DNA of 64,000 nucleotides from the NCBI RefSeq assembly GCF_025449215.1, contig NZ_CP104900.1, positions 3,472,001-3,536,000 of the forward strand, given 5' to 3'. Below the pieces are notes generated by a model that saw only the letters and a program-made list of their open reading frames with translations, had not been told where the DNA came from and made no database searches. Both the position numbers and the translations under genes were made by a program. The DNA comes from Shewanella seohaensis (GTDB lineage Bacteria; Pseudomonadota; Gammaproteobacteria; Enterobacterales; Shewanellaceae). Positions 48,824-57,606 of the stretch are shown here, in pieces (position 1 is the first letter of the stretch; every line of letters begins with the position of its first letter).

Positions 48824-50533
48824 ATGACCCTAAAGACATTTAATCAGGTTAACCAAGTTGATGGCGAAAATGTTGCCTCGTCTCAACAGACATTCGCACG
48901 TTCACATACGCTCAAGGCGTCGCTGGCATACCATAGCGACCCACTGCGTCTGTACCAGCACATCACTCAAGATGCGCCCCATACCATGTTGTTAGAATCG
49001 GCGGAAATCGACAGCAAGGAAAATCTTAAGAGCATGGTGATGACCCACGCGGCGCTGATGATCCGCTGCGATGGTTATCGTTTACGCTTTAGCGCACTGA
49101 GCGACAATGGCCTCAGTTTACTCTCCCCCATCGAGCAATTTTTTACTGCTCGCGCAAGCCAAACTCGATGCCAACGCGATGGCCACAACCTAGTGGTCAC
49201 GCTACAAAAAGATACTGAGCTTAAGGATGAAGATGCGCGCTTAAAATCCACCTCGCCCCTCGATGGTTTGCGCTTGTTTGTAAAGCATATCGACTGCGGC
49301 GCTCATACTGACAGCCAATCCAAGCCAGCATTCGAAGACTTATTTTTAGGTGGCGTGCTCGCCTACGATTTGATTGATACCGTCGAGCCACTGCCTGAAG
49401 CACCAAATGGTGCAAATGATTGTCCTGATTATTTATTTTATCTCGCCGAAACCTTAATTCTTATCGATCACAAGCAAAAGCACGCCGAGCTAATCACCCA
49501 CAACTTCAGTGAAAGCACTGAACAACATTCCAAGGTGACCCAAGCCTTAGCCGAGCGAGCAGAGAATATCCGCGCCCAATGTGAAGCCTTAGCCAAGAGT
49601 GCAACACCTGCGCCCGCCCTCGTTGGCATAACGGCAACAGAGCAAGTGAATGTCAGTGATGAAGACTTCAAACAAACTGTTATCGATTTAAAAGAACACA
49701 TTATTGCCGGCGACATCTTTCAAGTGGTGCCTTCACGCAGCTTTAGCCTGCCCTGCCCCAATACCTTAGGCGCTTACCGCGCGCTGCGATTAACCAACCC
49801 CAGCCCCTATATGTTTTATTTCAGGGGCCATGACTTCACCCTGTTTGGTGCCTCGCCCGAGAGCGCGCTGAAATATGAAGCCAGCAACAATCAAGTCGAA
49901 GTCTACCCGATTGCAGGCACCCGTAAGCGCGGCAAAACCGCCAGCGGCGAGATTGATTTCGACCTCGATAGCCGTATCGAACTCGAATTGCGTTTGGATA
50001 AAAAAGAACTCTCCGAGCACTTAATGTTGGTCGATTTAGCCCGTAACGATATCGCCCGTATCAGCCAAAGCGGCAGTCGCAAAGTGGCCGAGTTACTTAA
50101 AGTCGACCGTTATTCCCACGTGATGCATTTAGTCAGCCGCGTCACAGGTCAACTACGCCAAGACTTAGATGCACTCCATGCCTACCAAGCCTGCATGAAT
50201 ATGGGCACTCTGGTTGGCGCCCCGAAAGTGCGCGCCTCGCAATTGGTACGTCAGGCGGAAAAGACCCGCCGAGGCAGCTATGGTGGCGCAGTGGGTTACC
50301 TCAATGCCCTTGGTGATATGGACACTTGTATCGTTATCCGCTCCGCCTTTGTGAAAAACGGCGTGGCCCATATCCAAGCAGGAGCTGGCGTGGTCTTTGA
50401 TTCCGATCCCCAGAGTGAAGCCGATGAAACGCGCCAAAAGGCGCAGGCGGTGATTTCTGCCATCAAGATGGGCGCAGGCTTGGATGAAAGCCATCAAGCA
50501 ACAGCAACCACGACGACTGAACAACCAAGATAA
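48824..50533 (+). CDS. trpE: Anthranilate synthase component I
   Basis: A 569-residue enzyme that, with TrpG, makes anthranilate from chorismate and glutamine. The N-terminal part carries the Trp feedback site LLES (residues 56-59). The C-terminal chorismate-binding domain has DIFQVVPSRSFSLPC, YPIAGTRKRGK, HLMLVDLARNDIARIS, MGTLVGAPKVRA and the terminal IQAGAGVVFDSDP. It is slightly longer than E. coli TrpE because of a C-terminal tail rich in Thr and Gln. It is the first structural gene after the attenuator and is followed by trpG after 10 bases. Confidence 0.96.
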   Translation: MTLKTFNQVNQVDGENVASSQQTFARSHTLKASLAYHSDPLRLYQHITQDAPHTMLLESAEIDSKENLKSMVMTHAALMIRCDGYRLRFSALSDNGLSLLSPIEQFFTARASQTRCQRDGHNLVVTLQKDTELKDEDARLKSTSPLDGLRLFVKHIDCGAHTDSQSKPAFEDLFLGGVLAYDLIDTVEPLPEAPNGANDCPDYLFYLAETLILIDHKQKHAELITHNFSESTEQHSKVTQALAERAENIRAQCEALAKSATPAPALVGITATEQVNVSDEDFKQTVIDLKEHIIAGDIFQVVPSRSFSLPCPNTLGAYRALRLTNPSPYMFYFRGHDFTLFGASPESALKYEASNNQVEVYPIAGTRKRGKTASGEIDFDLDSRIELELRLDKKELSEHLMLVDLARNDIARISQSGSRKVAELLKVDRYSHVMHLVSRVTGQLRQDLDALHAYQACMNMGTLVGAPKVRASQLVRQAEKTRRGSYGGAVGYLNALGDMDTCIVIRSAFVKNGVAHIQAGAGVVFDSDPQSEADETRQKAQAVISAIKMGAGLDESHQATATTTTEQPR

Positions 50534-50543
50534 GGAGCCTAAG

Positions 50544-51152
50544 ATGAAACTCTATTTACTCGATAACTTCGACTCCTTTACCTACAACTTAGTCGACCAA
50601 TTTAGAAGCCTTGGCTGTGAAGTGGTGATCTACCGTAACGATGTTGCCGCCGACTATATTGCCGACAAGCTGTTAGCGGAAACCGAGCCTAGCGCCTTAG
50701 TCTTATCGCCAGGCCCAGGTGCGCCCCATGAAGCGGGCTCCATGATGGCGCTAATAGACAAAGTCGCGGGCAAAGTGCCTATGCTTGGGATCTGTCTGGG
50801 TCATCAAGCTATGGTGGAATATTACGGCGGTAAAGTGGAGCGTGCGCCTTTTGTGGTGCACGGTAAAGCCAGCCCCACCTTCCATAATGGTACAGGTGTG
50901 TTTGCTAACTTGCCTTCGCCCTTACCTGTCGCCCGTTATCACAGTTTAGTCGCCACAAAAGTACCTGATTGTCTTGAAGTGATTGCCACTACCGATGATA
51001 TGCCAATGGCGATTTTGCACGCCGAGCACAGGGCGGTAGGTTTTCAATTTCACCCAGAATCCATCTTAACCACCTTGGGCAGCACCTTGTTAACCCAAAC
51101 CCTACGCTTTTTGACTCAAGACATCGCCCACAATACCGCAGGAGCCCAATAA
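50544..51152 (+). CDS. trpG: Anthranilate synthase component II, glutamine amidotransferase
   Basis: A 202-residue class-I glutamine amidotransferase supplying ammonia to TrpE. Motifs are LLDNFDSFTYN at the start, SPGPGAPHEAG, the nucleophile Cys84 in GICLGHQ, and the catalytic His-Glu in FQFHPES. The ATG at 50544 has AAGGAG eight bases before it; the open frame extends back to 50484 inside trpE. Unlike in E. coli, TrpG is not fused to TrpD. The stop overlaps the trpD start (TAATG). Confidence 0.95.
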   Translation: MKLYLLDNFDSFTYNLVDQFRSLGCEVVIYRNDVAADYIADKLLAETEPSALVLSPGPGAPHEAGSMMALIDKVAGKVPMLGICLGHQAMVEYYGGKVERAPFVVHGKASPTFHNGTGVFANLPSPLPVARYHSLVATKVPDCLEVIATTDDMPMAILHAEHRAVGFQFHPESILTTLGSTLLTQTLRFLTQDIAHNTAGAQ

Positions 51153-52195
51153 TGAGCGCAACATCGATTCAGCCCCTGATCGATATCTTGTTTCAGGGTC
51201 AGGCATTAACGCGCGAGCAAACCGCCAGCCTTTTTAGCACCCTTATTCAAGGTGAAATGAATGAAACCGTGATGGCGGGCATGTTAATGGCGCTTAAAAT
51301 TCGCGGTGAAACCATTGCCGAAATCAGTGGCGCCGCCGATGCGATGCGCGCCGCGGCTAAGCCATTCCCCTACCCAGCCTCAAGCCGTAGCCAAGGAATT
51401 ATCGATATCGTCGGCACCGGTGGCGATGGTTTTAATACCATCAATATCTCCACCACAGCAGCCTTTGTCGCCGCAGCCGCTGGCGCCAAGGTTGCAAAAC
51501 ACGGTAATCGCTCCGTCTCGAGCAAATCGGGTTCTTCAGATTTACTCGCCCAATTTGGCATCGATTTAACCATGTCGCCCGAGCTGGCGAGCCGCTGCCT
51601 CGAATCACTCAATCTGTGTTTCCTGTTTGCGCCCCACTACCATGGCGGTGTCAAACATGCGGTGCCTGTGCGCCAAGCGCTGAAAACTCGCACCTTATTC
51701 AATGTGTTAGGGCCATTGATTAACCCAGCGCGCCCAGAATTTATGTTGCTTGGGGTCTATAGCCCAGAGCTGGTGACGCCCATCGCCCGCGTACTGCAAG
51801 CCCTTGGCACGCAAAGAGCCATGGTGGTGCACGGCAGTGGTTTAGATGAAGTGGCACTTCATGGCAGCACCCAAGTCGCCGAACTCAAAGACGGTGAGAT
51901 TATTGAATATCAATTAACGCCAGCGGATTTTGGTGTGCCTCAAGCCCACATTAGTGAGCTTGAAGGGGGCGAGCCTGCACAAAACGCACAAATCACGCAA
52001 TCTATTTTGCAAGGACAAGGCAGCGATGCCCACACCCATGCGGTTGCCATCAATGCGGGTTGTGCCTTATATCTGTGTGGCCTATCGGACTCAGTCAAAG
52101 CCGGCACCGCCCTTGCGCTCAATACCATAAAAAGCGGTAAAGCCTTTGAATTACTGAATCAACTCGCTAAAGTCAGCAGCGAAGCACAGGAATAA
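51152..52195 (+). CDS. trpD: Anthranilate phosphoribosyltransferase
   Basis: A 347-residue enzyme transferring phosphoribose from PRPP to anthranilate. The PRPP-binding GTGGDGFNTINIST (near residue 88) and AKHGNRSVSSKSGSSDLL, the substrate loop RTLFNVLGPLINPARPEF and VHGSGLDEVALHG are all present. The length is normal for the free-standing form. Its ATG overlaps the trpG stop and its stop overlaps the trpCF start, so translation is coupled along the operon. Confidence 0.95.
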   Translation: MSATSIQPLIDILFQGQALTREQTASLFSTLIQGEMNETVMAGMLMALKIRGETIAEISGAADAMRAAAKPFPYPASSRSQGIIDIVGTGGDGFNTINISTTAAFVAAAAGAKVAKHGNRSVSSKSGSSDLLAQFGIDLTMSPELASRCLESLNLCFLFAPHYHGGVKHAVPVRQALKTRTLFNVLGPLINPARPEFMLLGVYSPELVTPIARVLQALGTQRAMVVHGSGLDEVALHGSTQVAELKDGEIIEYQLTPADFGVPQAHISELEGGEPAQNAQITQSILQGQGSDAHTHAVAINAGCALYLCGLSDSVKAGTALALNTIKSGKAFELLNQLAKVSSEAQE

Positions 52196-53682
52196 TGACC
52201 ATGGCACAGGTTCAACAACCCGAGTCGCATCGCTCGGAAGATAATCAAGCATCGCAGGATGTAAGGGGTAGCATGCAAACCAGCACCGCAAAAGCCAACG
52301 TTTTAACCCGTATCGTCGATACAAAGGCCGCCCATATCGCCGCCCTTAAGTTGCGCTTTCCTGAAGACAGCTTAACCCCTAAGATTTCGGACCGTAGTCT
52401 GTTTGCCGCCTTAAAAGCCCCGAAGGCGGGTTATATTTTAGAGTGCAAAAAAGCCAGTCCATCCAAAGGCTTAATCCGTAAAGACTTTGATGTCGAAGCC
52501 ATCGCTTCTATTTATACCCATTATGCTGCTGGGATTTCGGTATTAACCGATGAGCAATTTTTCCAAGGAGACATGGACTATATCCCGAAAGTGCGGGCCA
52601 AAGTGAGCCAACCGATTCTGTGTAAAGACTTTTTTGTAGACGAGTATCAAATCAAATTAGCGGCTCATCAGGGCGCTGATGCGATTCTGTTGATGCTTTC
52701 TGTCCTCGATGATGAGCGATATCAGCAACTTGCCAACGAGGCGGCCAAGTATCAACTCGATGTGTTGACCGAAGTCAGCAATGAAGAAGAACTGAAACGC
52801 GCCATCGTCTTAAATGCACCAATTATTGGCATTAATAACCGAAACTTACGAGATTTAAGTACCGATTTAGCCACCACAGAAGCCCTTGCGCCGCACATCG
52901 GCAGCGATCGCGTGGTGATCAGCGAATCGGGCATTTACACTAACGAGCAAGTGCGCCGCTTAAGCCCGTTAGTCGATGGCTTCTTGGTCGGTAGCTCGAT
53001 TATGGCCGAAGAAGACATTGATTTAGCCTGTCGTAAATTGATCTTCGGTCACAATAAAGTCTGCGGCCTCACCCGCCTTGAAGATATTCAAGCGGCGGCC
53101 ACTGCCGGCGCCGTGTATGCAGGGCTGATTTTTGCTGAAAAATCGCCACGCGCGCTCACCAAAGATGCCGCCAAACAATTAGTACAGCAATACCGCGCCG
53201 CTAATTTGCCCGCCATTGAGTTTGTTGGCGTATGCGTGAATAGCACGCCTGAGTTCATGGCGAGTATTGCTCAAGAATGTGGCTTAGCCGCGCTGCAACT
53301 GCACGGCAGCGAAACTGAGCTGGAAATTGCCGAGCTGAGCCAATTACTGCAACAGGCCGGACTGAACACTCAAATCTGGAAGGCGGTCAGTGTCGATGCT
53401 CAAAGCAGCGAACTTGCTGCTATGCCAAGAGGGGTGCAGCGTTATCTCTTTGATAGCAAGAATGACGCAGGTTTTGGTGGTACAGGGCAAGCCTTTGATT
53501 GGCAATTACCTATTGCCCATAAAACCGAGGCTATGCTCGCGGGTGGCCTCAATGCTGACAATGCTGCCCGTGCCAATGCCCAAGGATTTTACGGTTTAGA
53601 TTTTAACTCTGGCCTAGAAACAGCCCCCGGCATTAAGTCGGCAGAGAAAATCCAAGCGGCATTTAGTCAATTACGACTCTAG
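52195..53682 (+). CDS. trpCF: Bifunctional indole-3-glycerol-phosphate synthase / phosphoribosylanthranilate isomerase
   Basis: Two TIM barrels are fused. The first (about residues 35-285) is TrpC, with YILECKKASPSKGLI, GISVLTDEQFFQGD and VVISESGIYT. The second (from about 288) is TrpF, with VCGLTRLEDIQAAATAGAVY, ALQLHGSET and GLDFNSGLE near the end. Fusion is usual in gamma-proteobacteria. The frame opens at 52195, overlapping the trpD stop. However, an internal ATG at 52273 (MQTSTAKANVLTRIV) aligns with the E. coli TrpC start and has AAGGGG upstream, so the first 26 residues may not be translated or may be an extension. Confidence 0.94.
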   Translation: MTMAQVQQPESHRSEDNQASQDVRGSMQTSTAKANVLTRIVDTKAAHIAALKLRFPEDSLTPKISDRSLFAALKAPKAGYILECKKASPSKGLIRKDFDVEAIASIYTHYAAGISVLTDEQFFQGDMDYIPKVRAKVSQPILCKDFFVDEYQIKLAAHQGADAILLMLSVLDDERYQQLANEAAKYQLDVLTEVSNEEELKRAIVLNAPIIGINNRNLRDLSTDLATTEALAPHIGSDRVVISESGIYTNEQVRRLSPLVDGFLVGSSIMAEEDIDLACRKLIFGHNKVCGLTRLEDIQAAATAGAVYAGLIFAEKSPRALTKDAAKQLVQQYRAANLPAIEFVGVCVNSTPEFMASIAQECGLAALQLHGSETELEIAELSQLLQQAGLNTQIWKAVSVDAQSSELAAMPRGVQRYLFDSKNDAGFGGTGQAFDWQLPIAHKTEAMLAGGLNADNAARANAQGFYGLDFNSGLETAPGIKSAEKIQAAFSQLRL

Positions 53683-53790
53683 ATCCACTTTTATAAAAAC
53701 CTGTGCAAAGTACAGGCTAGCAAGAATTGAAACTCGATGGTGTTAACCTATATAGCCCTCGAAACAAATGAATAGGATAAGGAACAAGGT
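53683..53790 (+). other. Intercistronic gap between trpCF and trpB
   Basis: This is the only sizeable gap inside the trp operon (108 bases). It contains a weak hairpin, CCTGT-GCAAAGT-ACAGG at 53700-53716, but no T-run. An internal promoter for trpBA would fit here but none is obvious. Confidence 0.4.
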
Positions 53791-54981
53791 ATGTCACAGT
53801 TAAAGCTTAACCCTTATTTCGGCGAATACGGCGGTATGTATGTGCCGCAGATTTTAGTCCCCGCCCTCAAGCAACTCGAAAACGCCTTTGTCGAAGCACA
53901 GGCTGATGAATCCTTTCAAACCGAGTTTACCGACCTGCTTAAAAACTACGCGGGCCGCCCAACGGCACTGACACTAACCCGCAATTTAAGCCCTAATCCT
54001 ATGGTAAAAATCTACCTCAAGCGGGAAGATTTACTCCACGGCGGCGCCCATAAAACCAACCAAGTATTAGGCCAAGCATTACTGGCTAAACGCATGGGGA
54101 AAAAGGAAATTATTGCCGAAACCGGCGCTGGCCAGCACGGTGTTGCCACCGCCCTTGCCTGTGCGCTGCTGGGATTAAAATGCAAAGTGTATATGGGCGC
54201 GAAAGACGTTGCCCGCCAATCACCTAACGTATTTAGAATGCGTTTGATGGGCGCAGAAGTCATTCCTGTCACCTCAGGCTCGGCCACCTTAAAAGATGCC
54301 TGTAACGAGGCGATGCGCGACTGGTCTGGTAGCTACGAAAAAGCCCACTATCTATTAGGCACAGCCGCAGGGCCACATCCCTTCCCGACCATAGTGCGTG
54401 AGTTCCAACGTATGATCGGCGAAGAAACCAAGAAGCAAATGCTGGAGCGCGAAGGTCGTCTGCCCGATGCGGTGATCGCCTGTGTCGGCGGTGGCTCTAA
54501 TGCCATTGGTATGTTCGCCGACTTTATTGATGAAACCAGTGTCGAGCTGATTGGGGTCGAACCCGCCGGTAAAGGCATCGATACCCATATGCACGGCGCG
54601 CCACTCAAACATGGCAAAACCGGGATTTTCTTTGGTATGAAGGCGCCCTTGATGCAGGACAGTGAAGGCCAAATCGAAGAGTCCTATTCGATTTCGGCAG
54701 GCCTTGACTTCCCATCCGTCGGCCCACAACACGCCCATTTGAACGCGATAGGCCGTGCGCGCTACGAATCGGCCACCGATGATGAAGCCCTAGAAGCCTT
54801 CCAATTATTGGCTCGCAGCGAAGGGATTATCCCCGCGCTCGAATCGGCCCACGCCCTCGCTTACGCCCTGCGCCTAGCGAAAGAGTGCACCAAAGAAACC
54901 ATTTTGGTCGTTAACCTCTCGGGCCGAGGCGATAAGGATATTTTCACTGTGTCAGACATTTTAAACGGTAAAGAGGAATAA
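53791..54981 (+). CDS. trpB: Tryptophan synthase beta chain
   Basis: A 396-residue PLP enzyme that joins indole and serine. The PLP lysine is Lys88 in HGGAHKTNQ, the phosphate-binding loop is [15 protein letters not shown], and [11 protein letters not shown] and [12 protein letters not shown] are as expected. The length is normal. AAGGAAC precedes the ATG. trpA follows after five bases. Confidence 0.97.
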   Translation: MSQLKLNPYFGEYGGMYVPQILVPALKQLENAFVEAQADESFQTEFTDLLKNYAGRPTALTLTRNLSPNPMVKIYLKREDLLHGGAHKTNQVLGQALLAKRMGKKEIIAETGAGQHGVATALACALLGLKCKVYMGAKDVARQSPNVFRMRLMGAEVIPVTSGSATLKDACNEAMRDWSGSYEKAHYLLGTAAGPHPFPTIVREFQRMIGEETKKQMLEREGRLPDAVIACVGGGSNAIGMFADFIDETSVELIGVEPAGKGIDTHMHGAPLKHGKTGIFFGMKAPLMQDSEGQIEESYSISAGLDFPSVGPQHAHLNAIGRARYESATDDEALEAFQLLARSEGIIPALESAHALAYALRLAKECTKETILVVNLSGRGDKDIFTVSDILNGKEE

Positions 54982-54986
54982 CTAAG

Positions 54987-55822
54987 ATGAGCAGCATTTC
55001 AAATCAAACTATCCCTCATCAAGCTGGCCGTTATCACGCAGCGTTTAGCCGTTTAAAAGCCGAAGGCCGCGGCGCTTTTGTGCCCTTTGTTACTTTGGGT
55101 GATCCTAGTCCTGAGCTGTCACTGAAAATTATCGACACCTTAGTGCAAAATGGTGCCGATGCGCTGGAATTAGGCTTTCCTTCTCCGATCCGCTGGCAGA
55201 CGGCCCTGTTATCCAAGGCGCGAACCTCAGAGCCCTCGCCGCAGGCACAACGCCAACGCAGTGCTTCAACTTATTAGCGCAAATTCGCGCTAAATATCCA
55301 GAGCTGCCAATTGGGTTATTACTGTACGCGAACCTCATATTCGCCAATGGCATCGATGCTTTTTATGCCAAAGCGCAGCAAGCGGGCGTGGACTCAGTGC
55401 TTATCGCCGATGTGCCAGTGGAAGAAGCTGCGCCTTTTATCCAAGCCGCTAAGGCCCACGGTATCGCGCCGATTTTTATCGCACCGCCCAATGCCGATAG
55501 CGACACCCTTGAAAACGTGAGCAAAAGTGGCGAAGGCTATACCTATCTATTGTCCCGCGCCGGTGTAACAGGCACAGACACTAAGGCAGGAACGCCCGTT
55601 GAAGAAATTTTAGCTAAGCTGCAAGCATTTAATGCGCCGCCACCGCTATTAGGCTTTGGGATTGCCGAGCCGGCTCAAGTGAGCGCCGCCATTCAAGCGG
55701 GCGCCGCGGGGGCAATTTCTGGCTCGGCCGTGGTTAAAATTATCGAAGCTCATCAACAGGATGAAGCAAAACTGCTGTCCACCTTAGGCGAATTTACCCG
55801 CGTAATGAAAGCGGCAACCTAA
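54987..55822 (+). pseudogene. trpA: Tryptophan synthase alpha chain, frame broken near codon 65
   Basis: Residues 1-64 ([30 protein letters not shown]) are followed by nonsense to a stop at 55277, while the correct frame continues as [20 protein letters not shown] up to FTRVMKAAT at 55822. Adding one T to CTTTCCTTCTCC near 55184 restores a TrpA of about 278 residues, which cleaves indole-glycerol phosphate. The catalytic residue region ([14 protein letters not shown]), [13 protein letters not shown] and [12 protein letters not shown] are intact. The rest of the pathway is complete, so this is probably a sequencing error. It is the last gene of the trp operon. Confidence 0.88.
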
Positions 55823-55852
55823 TCGCCTCATCGGAGTGACACAATCATTCAG

Positions 55853-55880
55853 GGCCAAATCTGCGGATTTGGCCTTTTTT
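55853..55880 (+). terminator. Terminator of the trp operon
   Basis: GGCCAAATC and GATTTGGCC pair around a 4-base loop, followed by TTTTTT. Confidence 0.9.
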
Positions 55881-56016
55881 ATTGCATTAAGTACCACGGC
55901 AAAACCATGTCGAGCAGAGAACCAACTGCATCTTAAAACTGTCAAACCCAAGGCTTATATTGGGCGCTGAGTCTCATGTCTTAGCGAAAGAGATGTTAAT
56001 ATAACGCCGGTAACAT

Positions 56017-56048
56017 CGGCAGTTCGGCAGTTCGGCAGTTCGGCAGTT
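56017..56048. repeat. Four tandem copies of the 8-mer CGGCAGTT
   Basis: Units run at 56017-56024, 56025-56032, 56033-56040 and 56041-56048. They end 23 bases before the ATG at 56072. The unit length is not a multiple of three and the repeat is outside the predicted coding frame, so copy-number change would alter promoter or leader spacing and not the protein. Confidence 0.85.
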
Positions 56049-56071
56049 TTGTTATGGTAAATGGACTTTTT

Positions 56072-56496
56072 ATGCAGTATCAAATCTATATTCTCGACGT
56101 CACGCCTTGGGGCTGTGGTTTTCAAGGTGAAGTCACCGCCCAATGTGATAATGGCGCACCAGTATGGTTTTATTATCAGGGTAGCGATCAACAGGCTAAA
56201 CAACGTTTTCCAGTGAATCAGTGGGTTAAGGTTGAACTCTTCGGCCGCTTAGCCAAGGCAAACCTACAGACCGACATCATTGAACACCGCCAGAGTCTGC
56301 AATTCCCTAAACATAATTGTCACTTTGAGGCATCCGGGCAAATCGTTGAGATCACCCAAACGCCCGATGATACTGTGTATTTACTGCAATCGAGCCTCCC
56401 CTTCCCTTCGATAACGAACTGGGCACCTCTCCGATTTCCCGTGGTCATTGGGTCAATGTTACTGGGGAATTATGGGTGACTAACTGGCAAGATTAA
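56072..56496 (+). pseudogene. Hypothetical protein of about 141 residues, frame broken at a T-run
   Basis: The frame starts MQYQIYILDVTPWGCGFQGE and reads as a real soluble, beta-rich protein (QCDNGAPVWFYYQGSDQQAK, FPVNQWVKVELFGRLAKAN) to about 56415. There the frame is lost; adding one T to CCCTTCGAT restores PFDNELGTSPISRGHWVNVT and a stop at 56496 after NWQD. An in-frame ATG lies further up at 56054. I do not recognise a family. The region upstream holds an octamer repeat. No signal peptide is seen. Confidence 0.6.
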
Positions 56497-56712
56497 GGCT
56501 GGACTCAATATTCACGCAGTGCTCGCGTTTTCAGCGCAGGCTTTCCAGAACAATGGCCAGACACTCAATGAATAAAAGGGCAAATGGCTTTTAGGCGATT
56601 TTGCCCCTAAAATGGCGAACCGATTGTGCTAAAGTTTGATAAGCTCAATGCCTACGGCGCAATCCCTAACGTCTTTCGCCAAAAAATGCTTTCGCCTAAT
56701 CTGCTGACCTAA
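56483..56712 (+). pseudogene. Coding-like fragment with stops, origin unknown
   Basis: Translation in one frame gives KIKAGLNIHAVLAFSAQAFQ, a stop, KGKWLLGDFAPK, then after one added A NGEPIVLKFDKLNAYGAIPN and VFRQKMLSPNLLT with a stop at 56710-56712. The composition looks protein-like, but at least two defects are needed. It could be the remnant or a badly sequenced copy of a small gene. I give no function. Confidence 0.3.
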
Positions 56713-56748
56713 CCAGCTTTTGCAAAAGCGACACCTATTGAGGTTTTA

Positions 56749-57033
56749 ATGTCTAGCGTAAACTCAGTCCCGACTCCCAAGCCCCGCACGATTTTTGGTA
56801 CGCCTAAGCTACCCGCTAAATACGCTACGGTTGTGATGCCATTTTTTCTTTCGATTTTAATGAGCTGCATCGTGTCAGGGATCAGTACCTTCAACGGTGT
56901 CGGTGCATCGGCGCAATTTGTTGAGCTTTGGCTGAGTGCGTGGGGGATTTCATGGGCAGTGGCCTTCCCAACCTTACTGATGGTATTACCTTTAGTTCGA
57001 AAGTTAACCGCCGCGTTTGTGCAATTACCTTAG
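56749..57033 (+). CDS. DUF2798 domain membrane protein
   Basis: A 94-residue protein with two predicted membrane helices (VVMPFFLSILMSCIVSGIST and ISWAVAFPTLLMVLPLV) separated by a short loop. This is the DUF2798 pattern: two repeats of a single helix with a polar loop. Function is unknown. GAGG precedes the ATG and a perfect hairpin terminator follows 16 bases after the stop. Confidence 0.75.
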   Translation: MSSVNSVPTPKPRTIFGTPKLPAKYATVVMPFFLSILMSCIVSGISTFNGVGASAQFVELWLSAWGISWAVAFPTLLMVLPLVRKLTAAFVQLP

Positions 57034-57049
57034 GTTCATCTTCGCGTTT

Positions 57050-57074
57050 AAAGCCATTTTCCCAAATGGCTTTT
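57050..57074 (+). terminator. Terminator after the DUF2798 gene
   Basis: AAAGCCATTT and AAATGGCTTT form a perfect 10-bp stem with a 4-base loop, followed by T. Confidence 0.85.
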
Positions 57075-57384
57075 ATGCCTTCCTTCCCGCGTTGCCCTAA
57101 ATTCCGCCTAATAACCCAGTCAAAGACTCGGATTTACAGTCGATTTACACTCAAGATTGACTCACACTTTCGTTGCTTAAGACTGCGTCCCGCAATGCTG
57201 GCAGCCCGAAATAAATCCGACGTTAACTTAACTGTAATTCACTGTTTTTGCTTTGAGTATTTCTTCAAAGATATTCTTAAGGACATGTTTTACTCATTTT
57301 ATGCTACGGCAGCTACCTCGCTGACAAACCGTATTTAAGCCCTTTATTTCCCAGTCGAAAGTACGACACCTCCGACAACCTGCA
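57075..57384. other. Region between the DUF2798 gene and the Fur box of the siderophore operon
   Basis: About 310 bases without a supported gene. Frames here are shadows of the preceding gene or lack start signals. Confidence 0.4.
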
Positions 57385-57403
57385 AATGAGAATGGTTTGC
57401 ATT
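57385..57403. promoter_or_regulatory. Fur box before the siderophore operon
   Basis: AATGAGAATGGTTTGCATT fits the Fur palindrome AATGATAATNATTATCATT, with both ends conserved. It lies about 200 bases before pubA. Repression of the operon by iron-loaded Fur is the expected control. Confidence 0.75.
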
Positions 57404-57606
57404 TGTAATTTTTCGAATGCTAATTTATTCGCCGTTGCGCTGATGCACTCATCCTCAGCTTATGCGCAACACATGGAACCACACCTGATCCGCAAGATAA
57501 GGGAATGACTCACTCGGCTGAGATAGAGATAACCACTCCAACTTGCCCATCAGCCGATGATGACAACCACAGTTTCGGTTGGCAGCTGGAACTTAAGGAG
57601 GCGTAA

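Noticed and set aside
56928..57338. 136-residue frame overlapping the DUF2798 gene
   Set aside because: It overlaps DUF2798 in a different frame and runs through its terminator hairpin.
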